Assembly (NCBI GenBank): GCA_037039685.1
Contig: JAWNGF010000008.1
Span: 248,001 to 312,000, forward strand
Length of the DNA stretch: 64,000 nucleotides
Origin: Ceratobasidium sp. AG-K
Taxonomy: Eukaryota; Basidiomycota; Agaricomycetes; Cantharellales; Ceratobasidiaceae
Direction of reading: 5' to 3'
Both the position numbers and the translations under genes were made by a program. Below are positions 1-12,251 of this stretch, one piece after another (the stretch's first letter is position 1; every line of letters starts with the position of its first letter). Under the pieces are notes generated by a model, which worked only from the letters and a program-made list of their open reading frames with translations, was not told the DNA's origin and searched no databases.

Positions 1-923
1 TTTCGCCTGTTCAGCTATCCATTGCCGTTCAATTGTTCGATTATGCCTCGTTCCGAGAAACACGAACTACTTTTACGTCACTGGGTCGACATATGAAGGT
101 TGGACATCTATGCGTTAGGCTTTGGTTTTACCGCTGGTCAGGTTAGAAAACGTAGCATAGGGCTTGAAACATAATGACCAACTTCCAGGAGGCCCTGCCC
201 AAGCGTTGCTTTTTCTATTGTAACAGGTACTTAAGAATGCGCATCTGATTTTGCAGTGTTACATTCTTTGCTGGGCTTTCCACACAGCAAGCTTACGGCA
301 ATACGAGTCACGGACTTGTATTTTCCCTCTACCTTTTGAACATACGTTAGGGCGGCTATGTCGTGACAGCGCATCTGCTAGCGTACATCTTCCAAAGCAG
401 CCCATCTGCCGAATGTACAAAGGCGAGCAGATTAATCAAACTAGCATATACGCGAGCAATGACGAATACATAACGGTTCAAACCTCAGCATCGCGCTGCC
501 GCGCACCCGGCAATTTGGCAAGTCGCGATGGTATGTGATTACCGACTCGGAGGATAGTCCAACATCACTCAAGCACGAATGGCCTCAAGTGTGGCGGCTA
601 CTGTAGCGGCCATGTACGCATTTCAAGTTACATAGAACGAGGTCAGAGGCGTAGACCGATCCGACAGTAGTCTGATATCTTCGTCTAATTTAGCGACATG
701 TGAGGTACCAGTATACCCATGTTTACGTGCAGGACCCCAGGTTATATCTATTGTGCATACCATAATAATCGATTCTTACCTTTTCAACTCGCCTAAATTA
801 GTAATTCTTACGGTAAACCATTGATTCCGGGTCACGTTAGCTCGGCGCCAACTTTCGTTGATGGACCCTCTTATTTCCACTGCATGGCGTCGGGTCTGGG
901 CCACCATCTTTTGTACTAGTACC
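1..923. other. No supported gene
   Basis: Only short reading frames with no recognisable domain lie here. The last part is presumably the promoter of the methyltransferase that starts at 924. I saw no repeat, RNA gene or conserved motif that I can support. Confidence 0.5.
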
Positions 924-2193
924 ATGTCTGCATACCCACACTACGATCCCGAGACTGAGGGCCACGTCTATCATGTGGTTCCGACCTACCAGACCGAATC
1001 TATATCCGACATCGTATCCGAGACTACTGAATCATCCGCGTCCGCAATGACAATACAATCAGATGAGTTGACAGGTCAATACAGCCGGGTGTCATACTGT
1101 TGATCTCACGAGCTGACTTTCAATTATTAGACTTTTTCATTACACATCACGGTCGACAACAACCGGCTAGCGAAAACGCACTCCGTTGGATGCCCTCTGA
1201 CAACACGAGGCGAGATATATTACGACACGTGGTGGAAAAGTGGCTGTTTGGTCATAATTATTTTGGCCCGGTTCGGCAAATACTTGGCTCCAATGGAGGA
1301 TCTGGGGAAGAGACCCAGCGCTGTGTGCTAGAAATAGGAACTAGAAGTGGAACTTGGTGGGTCGACTCTACTTTATGCTATGGGGCTGAATCCTGACTGG
1401 TAAGCTCAGGGTCCAAGAAATGGCAGCCGAGTTTCCCCACGTCCAGTTCCGCAGCGTAGACGTTGCCCCACTAGTTGCCCACGCGCCACGGCCAAACATC
1501 GTATTTGAAGTGTACGATATAGGCAGCGGGCTCTTGGCCGAAGACGATTCTCAGGATATAGTTTTCATAAATGCGGGGGTTGAATTGGTAAATATTGAGT
1601 TCTCTCTGAGTATAAGCTCTTGTACTTACTCGCGCTAATGGTAGACCAAGAACTACCAGGCGCTCTTGCTCGAGGTTCACCGGATCCTTCGACCAGGCGG
1701 ACTTATCCACATTCGCGAATTTGGCTTGGGTCTCTGGGAAAGTAGCGACATTTCTAGGCCCGCCATAGCGACCAACCCGGCCGGGTGCAAAGTTTTTGAC
1801 CTCATGGCCACTGCGCTGAGGCAATACGGCGCTGACCCAGATGCATGCACCAAGATTAGTGACTGGCTTGCTCCAGGCTCTGAGCTATGGAACTCGTCCA
1901 AGAATGCCAAAGGATTTGAGAGGATCGTTCCGATACTCAAAACAATCCCACTGCACCCTCATCCTGGGCGCCCCTGTGCAGCGCGCATAGATCCCTACAT
2001 GATTCAGTGGATCCGTCATTTTCACGTTGTATGCGCACGAGACTCGGTTAGCATGACGCGTGATGCCGGGCTGACAGATGAAGAGGCTAACGCTCTCGTC
2101 GAAGAGATGCTCACCGAGGCATTGGACCCGGAAAGATGTCCGCTGATTAAGTGGTATGCCGCGTATGCGATAAAAAAGCACCCCGTTCTTTGA
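924..2193 (+). CDS. LaeA-like SAM-dependent methyltransferase
   Basis: Class I SAM-dependent methyltransferase of the fungal LaeA/TAM domain type; such proteins act on small molecules or as regulators, and the substrate is unknown here. Reading four exons (924-1090, 1171-1356, 1410-1587, 1645-2193) gives 359 residues and an exact frame. The N terminus has the MSAYPHYDPETEG-type start, followed by a Ser/Thr-rich stretch. The SAM motif I region reads VLEIGTRSGTW, then EFPHVQFRSVDVAP and the late motif RILRPGGLIHIREF. The first intron is the least certain: other acceptors exist near 1130. An in-frame ATG at 858 would add 22 residues, but the start at 924 matches what I recall of family members. 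Motif I has Arg where the middle glycine of GxGxG is usual, so activity is uncertain. Confidence 0.75.
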
Positions 2194-2510
2194 TTTTCGG
2201 GACTCTGTTTCATGGGCTATAGGAGGCGTTTTTTTGTACGATAGTGTTGGTCCTCAGATGTCGATGCTTGAGCTTGTTGAATTGAATTTAATCGCAAAGT
2301 GAGGGCGCTTTTCATTCAGCTGGCTGTGATGCACCAATATGGTAATAGCGTTTGGAACGCCCGCATATATACCCGATTTTATGCTATGTCTCATCCCAAG
2401 AACACCCTGCTATCAGAGGCATCCAGTGATACGTTTGCGAGACTTAGTACGGCATATACAGTGCGACAAGAGATAACTGAGATATTATTTATACTGTAAT
2501 ACATAATTCC
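2194..2510. other. Intergenic gap between convergent genes
   Basis: About 317 bp between the 3' ends of the methyltransferase (+) and the AA12 gene (-). It should hold both terminator regions. No gene is supported. Confidence 0.5.
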
Positions 2511-4133
2511 CTAAGCCTTGTTATGAATGACGAATATCTATAGGCAAGGTTGCCAATGTGAGCACACGCTTAAGCACTGTAGATTTACCACGCACCTCGC
2601 CAGTATCGTCAGAGCTCACGAATAGCCTTCCTAGGTGATCAAAAGCCAAAGCCACGGGACGAATGCACTGAGAGGGACACTTGGTCAAATCAGGCGCCGC
2701 AACGACAGTTTCATAACCGTTTGTGGAGTCCGATCGTGCCCGGGGGCCATTGCCTGCCCACGGGATGCGAACAACTTTATAGCCTAAGTTTGGAACGTAA
2801 GACACTCTCCGGTGAAGAATAAAACTAAGCCTTACCGGTCGGTGGTTGACGGTTCCAGGAACCATGGAAACTCGAGAATGCATCACCGTCCCACCGGCGG
2901 GAAATTGCTTGGGAGTTGTCGGAGCACTTAGATTTATCGTAGAAGACAAGGTCAAGTGGGGCCGAGTGCGCCATTAGAGAGAGCGCCGGTTTGATGACGT
3001 TGTTTCGGTTTGCACACCAGGCGTCATTGTGGACATCCGACGGATCCCTTCTCGAAAACTGATCCCCAGTTTTAAAGTTGAAGACGGGAGCCGAAGCATT
3101 CGCCGGGACAGAGGAGGCGTTCCAGGCGGTAAAACAGTGAGGATACCCATAAAACTTGTGTTCGACTGGGATCTTTTGAGGATCCCTGAGCGAGATGCGG
3201 TTTAATTCTTCCGCTACACGTGCGTCAGTCAAGGAGTTAGGTGCATATGCCCAAGAAATACTAACCAGGGTTGTCAACATGCACATCCACGCCACGCCAG
3301 AGGAGATTGTCAGAGCTATTTTCAATTTCCCACAGGTCATTTCCGTCTTTTGACAAAGCAATGCCGACTCCGTTACGGACACCCCATGCCAACAGTTCAC
3401 CTTTACCCCAGGGTACGGGAGGCGAGCCATTAAGCGCAAAACGACGGATTTGAGCGGGGCCAGCATTAACGTCGGCTTGAGAGAAAAATTAGAGTGGGCT
3501 TGCGGGGAGGAGCCGCATTCAATCACTCACCCGAGCTTTCGTCGAAATTGCTAGCGGAGCCACGGCTAACGATAATGTACTTGGGAACGCCGGACGAGGG
3601 CTGCAGCAGTAAAGTTCGAGTGACGTGGTCTAGATTCCGATGAGTAAAGCTAGTATCTAACTTTAGTTGGACGGACCTGAGTTTGTCATGTTGTATGCAA
3701 TCACGACCGGCTCTCCGACGATTGCAGCATTGGCTGGGTCATACTCCCAACGATAAACGTTCTCGGAAGAGCTCGCATACAGGTACTGATTCTTCGCATT
3801 GGCGGGTCCGGGTCCGATCTCGATGCCATGTTCGAGGTCCGCCTGGCTGATTACGGTCCGTTTCTCCCACCCGGCGCAAGTCGCGTCATTGCGGTATGTG
3901 AGTGCGGTAACGCCCTTGCTGCGTTCGACAACTAGTAGATTCTTATCGCGATCGAAACGAAGTCCGCGAGGCTCTTTTAGGTCGTTGAAAATAACGTGTG
4001 CTGAGAGGCCGTTGGCGACAGAGGGTGGATAGGAAAAAGATAGTGACGAGAGCGGTTTGCATTCGCCGGGTGAGTTAGGCAAAGCGAGCGTAGCGACCGC
4101 GCTAGTCAAGAGGGCAACCGAAAGCGCAAGCAT
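2511..4133 (-). CDS. Secreted PQQ-dependent sugar dehydrogenase (sorbosone dehydrogenase-like, AA12 type)
   Basis: Beta-propeller quinoprotein of the fungal L-sorbosone/pyranose dehydrogenase type. These secreted enzymes oxidise sugars with PQQ and can pass electrons to extracellular partners. Six exons on the minus strand (4133-3677, 3629-3531, 3475-3266, 3213-2836, 2783-2596, 2537-2511) give 452 residues with an exact frame. The N terminus is a clear signal peptide (MLALSVALLTSAVATLALP). Family-like blocks include LKEPRGLRFDRDKNLLVVER, GHVTRTLLLQPSSGVPKYI, LAWGVRNGVGIALSKDGNDL and the tail RLFVSSDDTGEIFVI. No haem or cellulose-binding domain is fused. The last exon codes for only eight residues plus the stop, and its splice makes the expected GEIFVI ending. 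All splice sites are GT-AG, and I see no break. Confidence 0.85.
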
Positions 4134-4764
4134 GGTGGGACGAAATCCTCTGGCTGGGAAGGGTAGGTTACCGACTTGTACTTATGACAACCGGAGGGGC
4201 CGATGCTAGGATTGGGTAGTGTTGAGTGATCAACATCGAAGATTGGTTCGGCACTAAAATCTCCGTGCATGATGTCCAGTCACAAGGCCACAGCCTTCTT
4301 CTAGGGACTTCGTTATGAGAGATGTTCTTGGCGTACGGGACTGGCGGTTCGATTGTGTGGGTACCAAATATCGCAACTATTGTGCTGGGTCATTGGGCAT
4401 TGAGTTGGTAAGGCTTTATGACTAAAAAGCGTCAGCCTCGAACCATTAGGGCCTCGGATACATACTTCATAGCATCGCGGATATAGAAACATATTTCAAC
4501 GAGAGACAGTACACATGGGGCACATCATTTTCTGGGGCTAACGGGCAGGCCAAGCATCGAGGGTTGAATAATCCATACATCGGAAGTCGGGTCAGGTGCA
4601 AAGTAGGGCTGATTTAGGACTTCGAAAATTCCTGTCGAGTTAATCACCCGCTAATCCATGCATTGATACACAAGGGATTTATATGACAACGTAGTTCATT
4701 GAAGTAATCATTGACGCGAGAGTAAGGCATAATTACATAATATATACGACAGAATAACGATACC
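4134..4764. other. Intergenic, AA12 promoter side
   Basis: About 630 bp between the start of the AA12 gene (4133, minus) and the stop of BDP1 (4765, minus). It should hold the AA12 promoter and the BDP1 3' end. Short reading frames here are not convincing. Confidence 0.5.
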
Positions 4765-7129
4765 TCAATCATCCCCGTTACGCAAATACTCCTCGAACGT
4801 AATGATTTCTTCGTCGGCGTGTGAAATAGGCTTTCCCCTCTTTTTCTGGGTCGAAGCGGGGGCAGGCGTTGACGACAAAGCTTTGGCTTTCCCTGCCACA
4901 ACCACTGGCTCTTGTTCCTGGGCCTCAGAAGGCGGCGGAACGGCAGGAGTACGGATCGCGGGTGGTGGACCAGAGAAGTCTCGGCCTGTAATGCGTCCGA
5001 ATTCTTCTAAATCTGATGATGGAAGCTAATCAGGCTCTGATAGATGAAGCCAAAATGTGAAATATGTTTACCCAGGGGTATTCGGGTCTTAATAGCCATT
5101 GTGATCCGCTTTTCGTTCCCTCGTCTATCCTCCGACTTGGTTTTGTTTTTACATTGCAAGGGGGTTCTTCCTAGGTACCGGGCAATATTCTCATAATCCT
5201 CGCCGAATGCTGACAAGCACTGGTTGAGTGGGTGTAAGTGTGTGGTCCGGATTGGTGCGGTAGGAAACATACCCAATAGAACATTTCGGTCTCATCAGCA
5301 GTCCATCGAGAGCCTCTCGAGCCGGCTTTCCTCATGAAACTACTTGAATTAGAGAAGCGGGTCGAATCGGCCTCGTCCACAACCACCATCGCGTCCTCAT
5401 CCTGCTGAGTCAGACCCCCGCGATCGTAAAACTGGGATTCCTCGTCCAAGACCATTTCTCCATTGACGAATCGAATTTGAGGAGCAGCGGCGGTCTCGGC
5501 AAACTTTTCCTCGGGCGGAGCAGGTTCCAGTTCTCGTTCCGGGGATGGAGAGAGCGAGGCACCGAGTTCCCTTCGGCTCGGACCGGCAATTGGATTTCCA
5601 TCTTCATCTAACTCGGCACTAGGGGGAGCTGGCGCAGGTTCCGGCTGCTTGACTGGCGGAGGGAGTTGGGTTTGGTCGGGATCTAGACCACTGGTCCGGA
5701 GTTTCTTTATACGTTCGGCCGTACGCTCCAGAATTCTTTGTCGGCGTTCTTCAACATGCTAAATTCGAGTTAGAATGATTGTCGCGGGGAGATGACGAGA
5801 AATAATCCTACTTTCACATAGGCAATTCCCTTTTCGACGTATTTAGAACTAATCCTGCCATTCGGAAGGTCGCTCTCACAAAGCGAAGCCATGGTTGCAG
5901 TAGTCGGATCAAGCGGCTCTTCTAACAATTTGTTTAAGTTACTTGGCAAAGGCATGTTATGTTATCTCTCCTCACCGTTTTCACCCTCTTCGGCGGCTCT
6001 CGCCGCGCGTTGTTCAAACGCCTCAATCTTCTCTTCCATAGTCTTCGCCCGGCGCACCCTAATCCCTCCTGAGCGCCTCCGTCGAGTGGGGCGACCCGAT
6101 TGTTCTGCGTCCTCCCCTTGATCATCCTCGACGTCTGATTGAGCTTGAGCCTTAACAGCAGGCATCAGGAGATCCAAGTGTTTCAAAGCATTGGACTGCG
6201 CTCACCGTTCGGCGCCGCTTCCTCGGCTTGTCCGCGTTTATGGCCTTCTTGCGACTCTTCTTGGTAGGCGCTGTAGGGGTAGGATCGGCGGATTGAGTTT
6301 CAGGAACTGGCTCGAGTAGTGGTGGCGGTGGTAGTTGGCCAACTTCGACCAGGTTGGGCAAAGCAGTAGGTTCGGGTTGTACAAGAGGCACATTAAAAAG
6401 GTCTCCCACTTCAAGTTGACTGCCAAAAGGTTCGTTTGTAAACTCGAGCAGATCAGGGTCAACGGGAAAATTCGAGGGAAGAAGCTGTGAAGGTGGTGGG
6501 GTCTGAGGCAGGCGGATAGAGCTAGATTGAGAAATTCCGGGTTGAATGGCGATTCCTGGACGGCTCGCTGTCGAGTCGGACAAGTTGAAATTTTGGCTCA
6601 AAGGTGGGGTTAGGAGCGGAGCGATGTTGTGTGTTGACAGTGCGCTGTTCGCTTTGCTCATGGGATCCGCTGAATCATCAGTCGCAAAAGTATTGGGCGG
6701 GTTGGATGTACTAGGGACTCGTGTAGGTGGGCCTAACGAGTCATCGGCGGCTGTCGTGGAACTGGCGGTCGTCGCTCCTTGCTGTGATGATGCGGCCGGG
6801 GCAACAAGAGTGGGTTGAGCTGCAGCAGAAATGGTGGCTCGGGGGGCCGGAAAGTTTGGAGGTCTCTGCTGGGTTACGACTCGAGAAAGTCCCGGGGTAA
6901 TACTGATATGGGGCCCACGCGAGCTTGCAATTGTCGGGATTCCGCCTCGGGAAGGGCCGGCTTCCGTATCCGAGCTGCTAGCCAGCCCATCGCGAGAGCC
7001 AGAGACCTGGTTCAGTGCGCTCGCACTCCTCGAGGGGTTTGGCGTTATTGAGCTGCTGGCCGATGGTCGGGTTGGCGTTGATAGGGGATTCGGACGCCTC
7101 GTCGATGTTCCACCCGGCCGAAATTTCAT
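4765..7129 (-). CDS. Transcription factor TFIIIB component B'' (Bdp1), Myb/SANT domain
   Basis: Bdp1 joins Brf1 and TBP in TFIIIB, which places RNA polymerase III on tRNA and 5S genes in the nucleus. Six exons (7129-6206, 6150-5976, 5921-5812, 5758-5273, 5219-5072, 5012-4765) sum to 2,091 nt, 696 residues, in exact frame. The first 300 residues are Ser/Pro/Thr-rich and disordered, then comes a basic block (KKSRKKAINADKPRKRRRT). A coiled region follows (RRAKTMEEKIEAFEQRAARA). The SANT domain is near residues 540-600: WTADETEMFYWCLSAFGEDY, then NIARYLGRTPLQCKNKTKSE. It is followed by the acidic LEEFGRITGRDF segment typical of the family. An intron interrupts the SANT domain after FYW. No damage was seen. 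Confidence 0.88.
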
Positions 7130-7617
7130 AGCGCCAGAGTCTAATCAGCAAATTAATTAGCCTGCTTCCACATTGCTTGAGAATAGAGCAACTTACCAAC
7201 CCTCGTCAAGGCATGTCCACCCGCCATATCGAGGTGAGGAGCAAATCATTTCCCATTTCCAATCGTCAACAACTTAGGCGCCTGAGTTACTCTCGGACTA
7301 TCACGTGGCCAGCTTCCACGACTCCCCACGCTCGACGATTTAACCCATGTCATATTACCGGGACCGATCGGGAGGATTTCATTTGGGACTTCATGAACAC
7401 ACCTAACTTCGCGGTACAAGAAAAAAGATCCAACATTTACTATGTTTATAATTCATCAGAGCCCAAACTTCCCTAGTTCCTGGATGGTCCGATACATCCA
7501 GGGGTTCAAACCAACAAACAAAGTAGCTGCATTTGGTCCTCGCAGATATCTCCAATCGATACCAACTACAGTCACCTCACTATTCTACGCTGGCGGCGTA
7601 TTGATCGCTCCGACTTC
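7130..7617. other. Intergenic, BDP1 promoter side
   Basis: About 490 bp between the BDP1 start and the P450 3' end. Small reading frames here have no recognisable content. Confidence 0.45.
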
Positions 7618-9894
7618 TCATACATCCACCCATTCCCTCAGCAGTTGTTCGTGCTTTCGGGATCTAGGTGTAATGACGCACTGAAACGGGGCCGGAAGGC
7701 TGCGTGAATAAAAAGCTCTAATTTTCCATATCTCAAATAATTTATGAACCAGGTATACCTGACTAGAAGGTTCGGACCCATTTCTTCACTAAGAAAAATA
7801 GCATTGACCGAGTTGTCACGCACTGGCCGGATATTAAAGCTCGATAACATGGTGCTGATTGTGATGAGAAGCATTCCTTCGGTCACATGCACCTCCGGGC
7901 AGCTCCTAGGGGCAAAACTTAATTTATCTAGACACGCGACCCCACAGTGCTCACTTACCGCCGACCAAAACCAAACACCAACGCCTCTGGTAGACTCAGG
8001 TCGGTAAACCTATCGGGATCAAATCTTTCTGGTTGAGAGTATATCTTGGAATCTTGACTCATGGCCCTAGTGCAAATATCCATGACGAGGTGGATACTAG
8101 GGGACGGGCGGCTGGCACTTACCAGGCATTCCCGACGCTGAGTCCCCGTGTAGTGTCAATTATTCGTCAGTTAATTCATCAAAAGGCGAACCCCACACTA
8201 TAGAACCTTTAGGGGTATGATATCCCCGGTAAGTGTCGTCCTGTGTACGACTAGGGGGAACAGCTCGGTTCCATTATATCATGTAAGTACGCATACAGTA
8301 TGCAGTTCAAATAGAGCAATCGTTTCGGGAACTTACCAAGTAAGGTAACTGTCCGCCACCTCAGAACTGCTTTAATAAAACAGTCCACATAAGGCAACAA
8401 TGGCTTATCCCACATTTCAGGCAGTCGATTTTCACCAACTACCCTATCGATTTCGTGCTGTGCCTTTGTCTGGATATCGGCGTGCATTGTCATTGCCAGG
8501 ACAAATACGACAAGAACTGCGACAGACTAGAAGATCACTGGTTGGAGACAAACCAGGAAGCATTGGACTATACAGTACAGTATCTGATCCAGCTGATAAA
8601 CCACTGATTTAAGCCTGTTGAAGGAAGCAAATCCCCAGAGACCACTCTCCACTAAACATTGTGCCTGTAGTCCAACGGGCGAGATCTTCCTCCATCAAGA
8701 TATCCGAGTGTTCTTCCTTGAGTGCGAGTCCGCTCAAGAGATATTTAAGCATAGAAGCCCGGGCAGTTCCTTTGGCCTAGATCATCACAGTTTAAGCTCA
8801 CTATCAATAACAAAAGTTATATATGCACCATTTGACCCCTAGTCCAGTTGAACGGACTATTCAACATCGTGTCTTTGTCTGCGCGCCACTTATCGGCTAG
8901 GCGTCTCCATTCAGCGCCAAGAAACCATGACAGAAGGTATCGAAGCCAAGGAATTACGTTTACGTAGAATTCTGAGCGATGGAGTGCTGGCCATCAGCGA
9001 TACCAAATTCATGACACTCGTAAGTACGCACTAGCAGGCAAGGCTGCCTCGCACAAGCCTTTGTTAGCTTCCTCCACTATCTGCACGAGTTCGTCGTCTG
9101 AAGTTGTGACGTCGTATCCATAAGCCGCTGATAACAGCGTTGATGCAGCCATACTAGTAGCACACGACTTGTCAAATGCAGCTGTTAAGAATTTAACACG
9201 CGGCCTACCGTCTGAACTCTTCATGATACTCGCTGGGGTGGCCCAAGAGCCTTTGTATTGCTAGCCGTGCTTGTTTGACAAGGCTCGGCCAATATTGCTT
9301 ACTGACTTTCTTGTTGAGCATGTCGTGCATCATCTTGCGTTGCTTCTTCCAGCGCTCCCGTGTGGCAGGAAGGCCGTATTATTACCCCACCCAGTCCTAG
9401 ATAACCCAAAAGGATCAGGATCTCAATTCTCGGTGGAGAACTAATGAATCTTTAAGACGCACAACCTCTCGCTTCGAACCATGGTTAGTTGTGGACTATT
9501 GGAGTAAATTGCAGCCACCGAACGAGGAGGTCATTCGCGGCTTCGTAAGCGTTCAACACGATAATGGTCTGCCCAAGCATGCTGAGAGAGATTATATCGC
9601 CTACAAGGCATTGATGTTAGCGTTGCACACACAAGGTTAACCACTCAAACAGATACTTTTGAGTCCTTCACTCCAGCTTTTGTAGGCTATTTGCTCATTG
9701 ACAGGTGGGAGGAATCGTATATGACCGATAAACGGATCAGCCTTTGGCGATGGTGGTAGACGTCTGTGGCCCTTTCTCTTGCAGCTCCAGACGCAGGTAA
9801 GCGCGGCGAGACCGAAAGCTAAAATAGGGAACCAGCTGAACGACATCACGCCAACCTTCAGGGTTGTAATTGGACGGGTGTATGCGGGCATCAA
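7618..9894 (-). pseudogene. Cytochrome P450 pseudogene (frameshifted)
   Basis: Haem monooxygenase remnant. The start is at 9894, or at the internal ATG 9846 (MSFSWFPILAFG), followed by an N-terminal membrane anchor and the proline hinge RRLPPSPKADPFIGHI. Later pieces read DIISLSMLGQTIIVLNAYEA, SMAASTLLSAAYGYDV and LRYLLSWFLGAEWRRLADKW. Then come HADIQTKAQHEIDRVVGENR, an altered ExxR helix region, PERFDPDRF and the haem loop FGFGRRSCPEVH. The C terminus reads CVITPRSRKHEQLL. The haem Cys is kept, but the usual CPGRH is CPEVH. Two one-base deletions break the frame: one between NDLLV and the YSNSPQLTMV segment (about 9530), the other after FLPHG (about 9370). Introns are otherwise typical. I call it a recently broken gene; real sequence errors would be the alternative. 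Confidence 0.7.
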
Positions 9895-11219
9895 CTGAAG
9901 TTGGGGGTAAGTTCGATATTTCTAGTGCACGAGTGATGTTAAGTACAGGACTGAGATCCATCGGAGTGGCCTGGCGCTTGTAGACGTCTCCGAATCAAGA
10001 GGCTGTCATATGATTGGATTCGAGCCGAAGATTGCTTACTGTAATTCACCCGTGATACCCTCGTTTTCGAGGACCACGTTTGCTTGGATCTCTGGCAAAC
10101 GTCGCTAATATAGTTAAGCTAGCGGAATTAAATCTGCAGGGTTAAGGCACGATCTCATGGTGGAAATATGCATATATAAGGATTCCGAGTGACATCCGCC
10201 GATAACTGAGCCAGAGGTCTTGATCGAGGCCGATGTTCCTTTCTGAGAATTAGACGAGGGACGTTTCAACCTGACCACAGTACAACATTCCCAAACCTTA
10301 CTATTTTCGGGCGAACTGCTATATGCAGGTATTTCAGGGGCGTAATACGAGGAAGCTTGGTGATATACTGGGACAAGTTACCTCGTAGAACGAGTGGTTC
10401 GGGTGCTCTGATATCATTGATCGAGATAAGGGATCGTACTAACACGGCGGCTAACCAGTGCTAGTGACGGCGATGAATTCCGCATCAACGAGTTACCGTC
10501 CGAGGGGGACTGTACTAAACAGCCGCGGCTTTCCAAAGGCTCCAAAGGCAAGCAGCTCCATACTCATAGAGTCGTGGGTGGAGAAATGCCGGGGCTACGA
10601 AACACGAAACACCGGCAAACGGTGAATATTGCTACTCGGAAAGGGAACTTAGCTGGGATTCCCGTACCACCTCCAGGCTACTGCCCCAGGGTACGCGTCT
10701 TTTTTGTTTTGCATTCTCTCCCTGGGCCCCTCGATCGAGAGTTATGGTTCTGTACGGAGATTTGTACTGCACCGACCCCGCATATATCCATCAGAAGCTC
10801 GTTATGCTACGCTGCCATCGATACCCGAAGACGTACCTACAATTATTGTCCATGTGAAGCAGCCGGGCTCCGACGTGCGCAATATAAACACCGTTTCAAA
10901 TCAAGTCGGTGTATGTTTACCTCGCGGGAGCAAGACTGTTCCCGCGCCAGTTTTGAGTTCGGGAAGTGTGGGGGACCGGGGTTGCGCATGATTTGCGTAC
11001 GGACAAGAGTCTTCCTAAGACGAATATAAAAATTGTCAATGCTTTTGGCCATTAGAAATATACTCCAGACAGCCCTGCACACCAATATCAACCAACTCCG
11101 TATCAGGAAACATGTCTCACATTCCAATACTTTTCCTTGTGATCGTGATATTTCACAACGTGGCGACACTAGACTACCAATGAGTACCTATTTAGGTATG
11201 CAGTAGCGAAAATTAACAC
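9895..11219. other. No supported gene
   Basis: A 1.3 kb stretch. The longest frame (10574-11029, +) has no recognisable domain and overlaps equally open frames, so I do not call it. The final part may hold an upstream exon or promoter of the DJ-1/PfpI gene. Confidence 0.45.
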
Positions 11220-11548
11220 ATGCGCTCGGTTATTACATGCCCTGTCGAACTTATTGGATCTGCGGGAGTAAATGAAGCCTGGCCTTTGTTTCGTGAAATC
11301 CCCGGACTGCCACGCCCAGAAAGGCTATTCGAGGTTGACTACTTAACTGATACTCTTAAGCCCATCCGTTCAGGGGCCGGACCTCGGGTATTGCCCTCCA
11401 AGACTTTCAGCGAGGTGGGCTCAAAACAATATGACATCATATTGGTCCTCGGCGGCGAGTGTACCGCCCGAGTACTACCTACAACCACCCACGGACTATG
11501 CGGTTGTATAGGATTCGGTGCAGATCCTGAGCTAGTTTCCAACGCCAT
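11220..11548 (+). pseudogene. DJ-1/PfpI family gene, 5' part (interrupted)
   Basis: First half of a DJ-1/ThiJ/PfpI-superfamily protein (glutamine-amidotransferase-like fold). From the ATG at 11220 it reads CPVELIGSAGVNEAWPLF, FEVDYLTDTLKPIRSGAGPR and KQYDIILVLGG, ending in ADPELVSNA, where the CACTA element begins. The second half is at 18912-19329. With the element and one CAT copy left out, the host frame continues directly (SNA|MLDFTKSQG). The segment after LVLGG is poorly conserved and may hide a small intron or older damage. Members of the family are hydrolases, chaperones or isocyanide hydratases, so a specific role cannot be given. Confidence 0.75.
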
Positions 11549-11780
11549 CACTGTGGACCCCCCACTTCCGAACGATCCGGAAGCAGGAAATCCGTGTACG
11601 ACTTCCGGAGCGTCCGGGGGTAAGGTCCGGTCCGGTGCACTAGGACGGGCATAGGGACTTTAGGTCCGGATTGTCGGCAAAATCCGGACCCTCGGACGGT
11701 CCGGAGGTCCGGACTGTCCGGGCTTTTGTTCCTCGTATGCATTTGCCGACCTCCCGGATTGTCCTCAAGTCACTCTTGGA
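11549..11780 (+). repeat. CACTA left terminal inverted repeat and subterminal repeats
   Basis: Starts CACTGTGGACCCCCCACTTC. Then come closely spaced TCCGGA and GTCCGG hexamers in both orientations up to about 11745. A second, inverted set (AGTCCG/GGGGGTAA) lies at about 11870-12070. In CACTA elements such subterminal arrays bind the element's own DNA-binding protein; that role is inferred here. Confidence 0.8.
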
Positions 11781-12251
11781 TTAATGTACAAAGTTTTTAA
11801 TATGATTAATGAGTTAATTACACACTAGTGGAATCCGATCGATACATGCGGATAGTTCGAAAGAAAAGTCCGAAGCGTCCGTAGGAGAGGTACGTCGCAG
11901 GCCAAGTCCGGGGGTAACATACGGGGAATCCGAAGGGAAGTCCGGGAAAGTCCGAAAGAAATGCCAGGAGAGGCTGGTCGAAGCTACACGAAATAAAATA
12001 AAAATCGGGAGCGTCCATGGGAATCCGGGGGTAAAGCGCGGTTGGTCCGGGAGGTTGTCGCGGATTGTCTGGGGGGTGGCGGATACATACAAATAAACCT
12101 ACATCGAAATGAAAAAAGCTAGAATTGAAGAGAATTCAGCGTGAACATGATAAAACTTGGGAAATCGCAACTCACCGAATAGCGAAGAGTAAACGAAACG
12201 AACTTTAAGACAAAGCGGTTGGGGGGACTGAGAGCTGGACCGGCCGAGCGA

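Noticed and set aside
10574..11029. 151-residue plus-strand frame as a gene
   Set aside because: No domain, no splice support, and similar open frames on the other strand and in a second plus frame.
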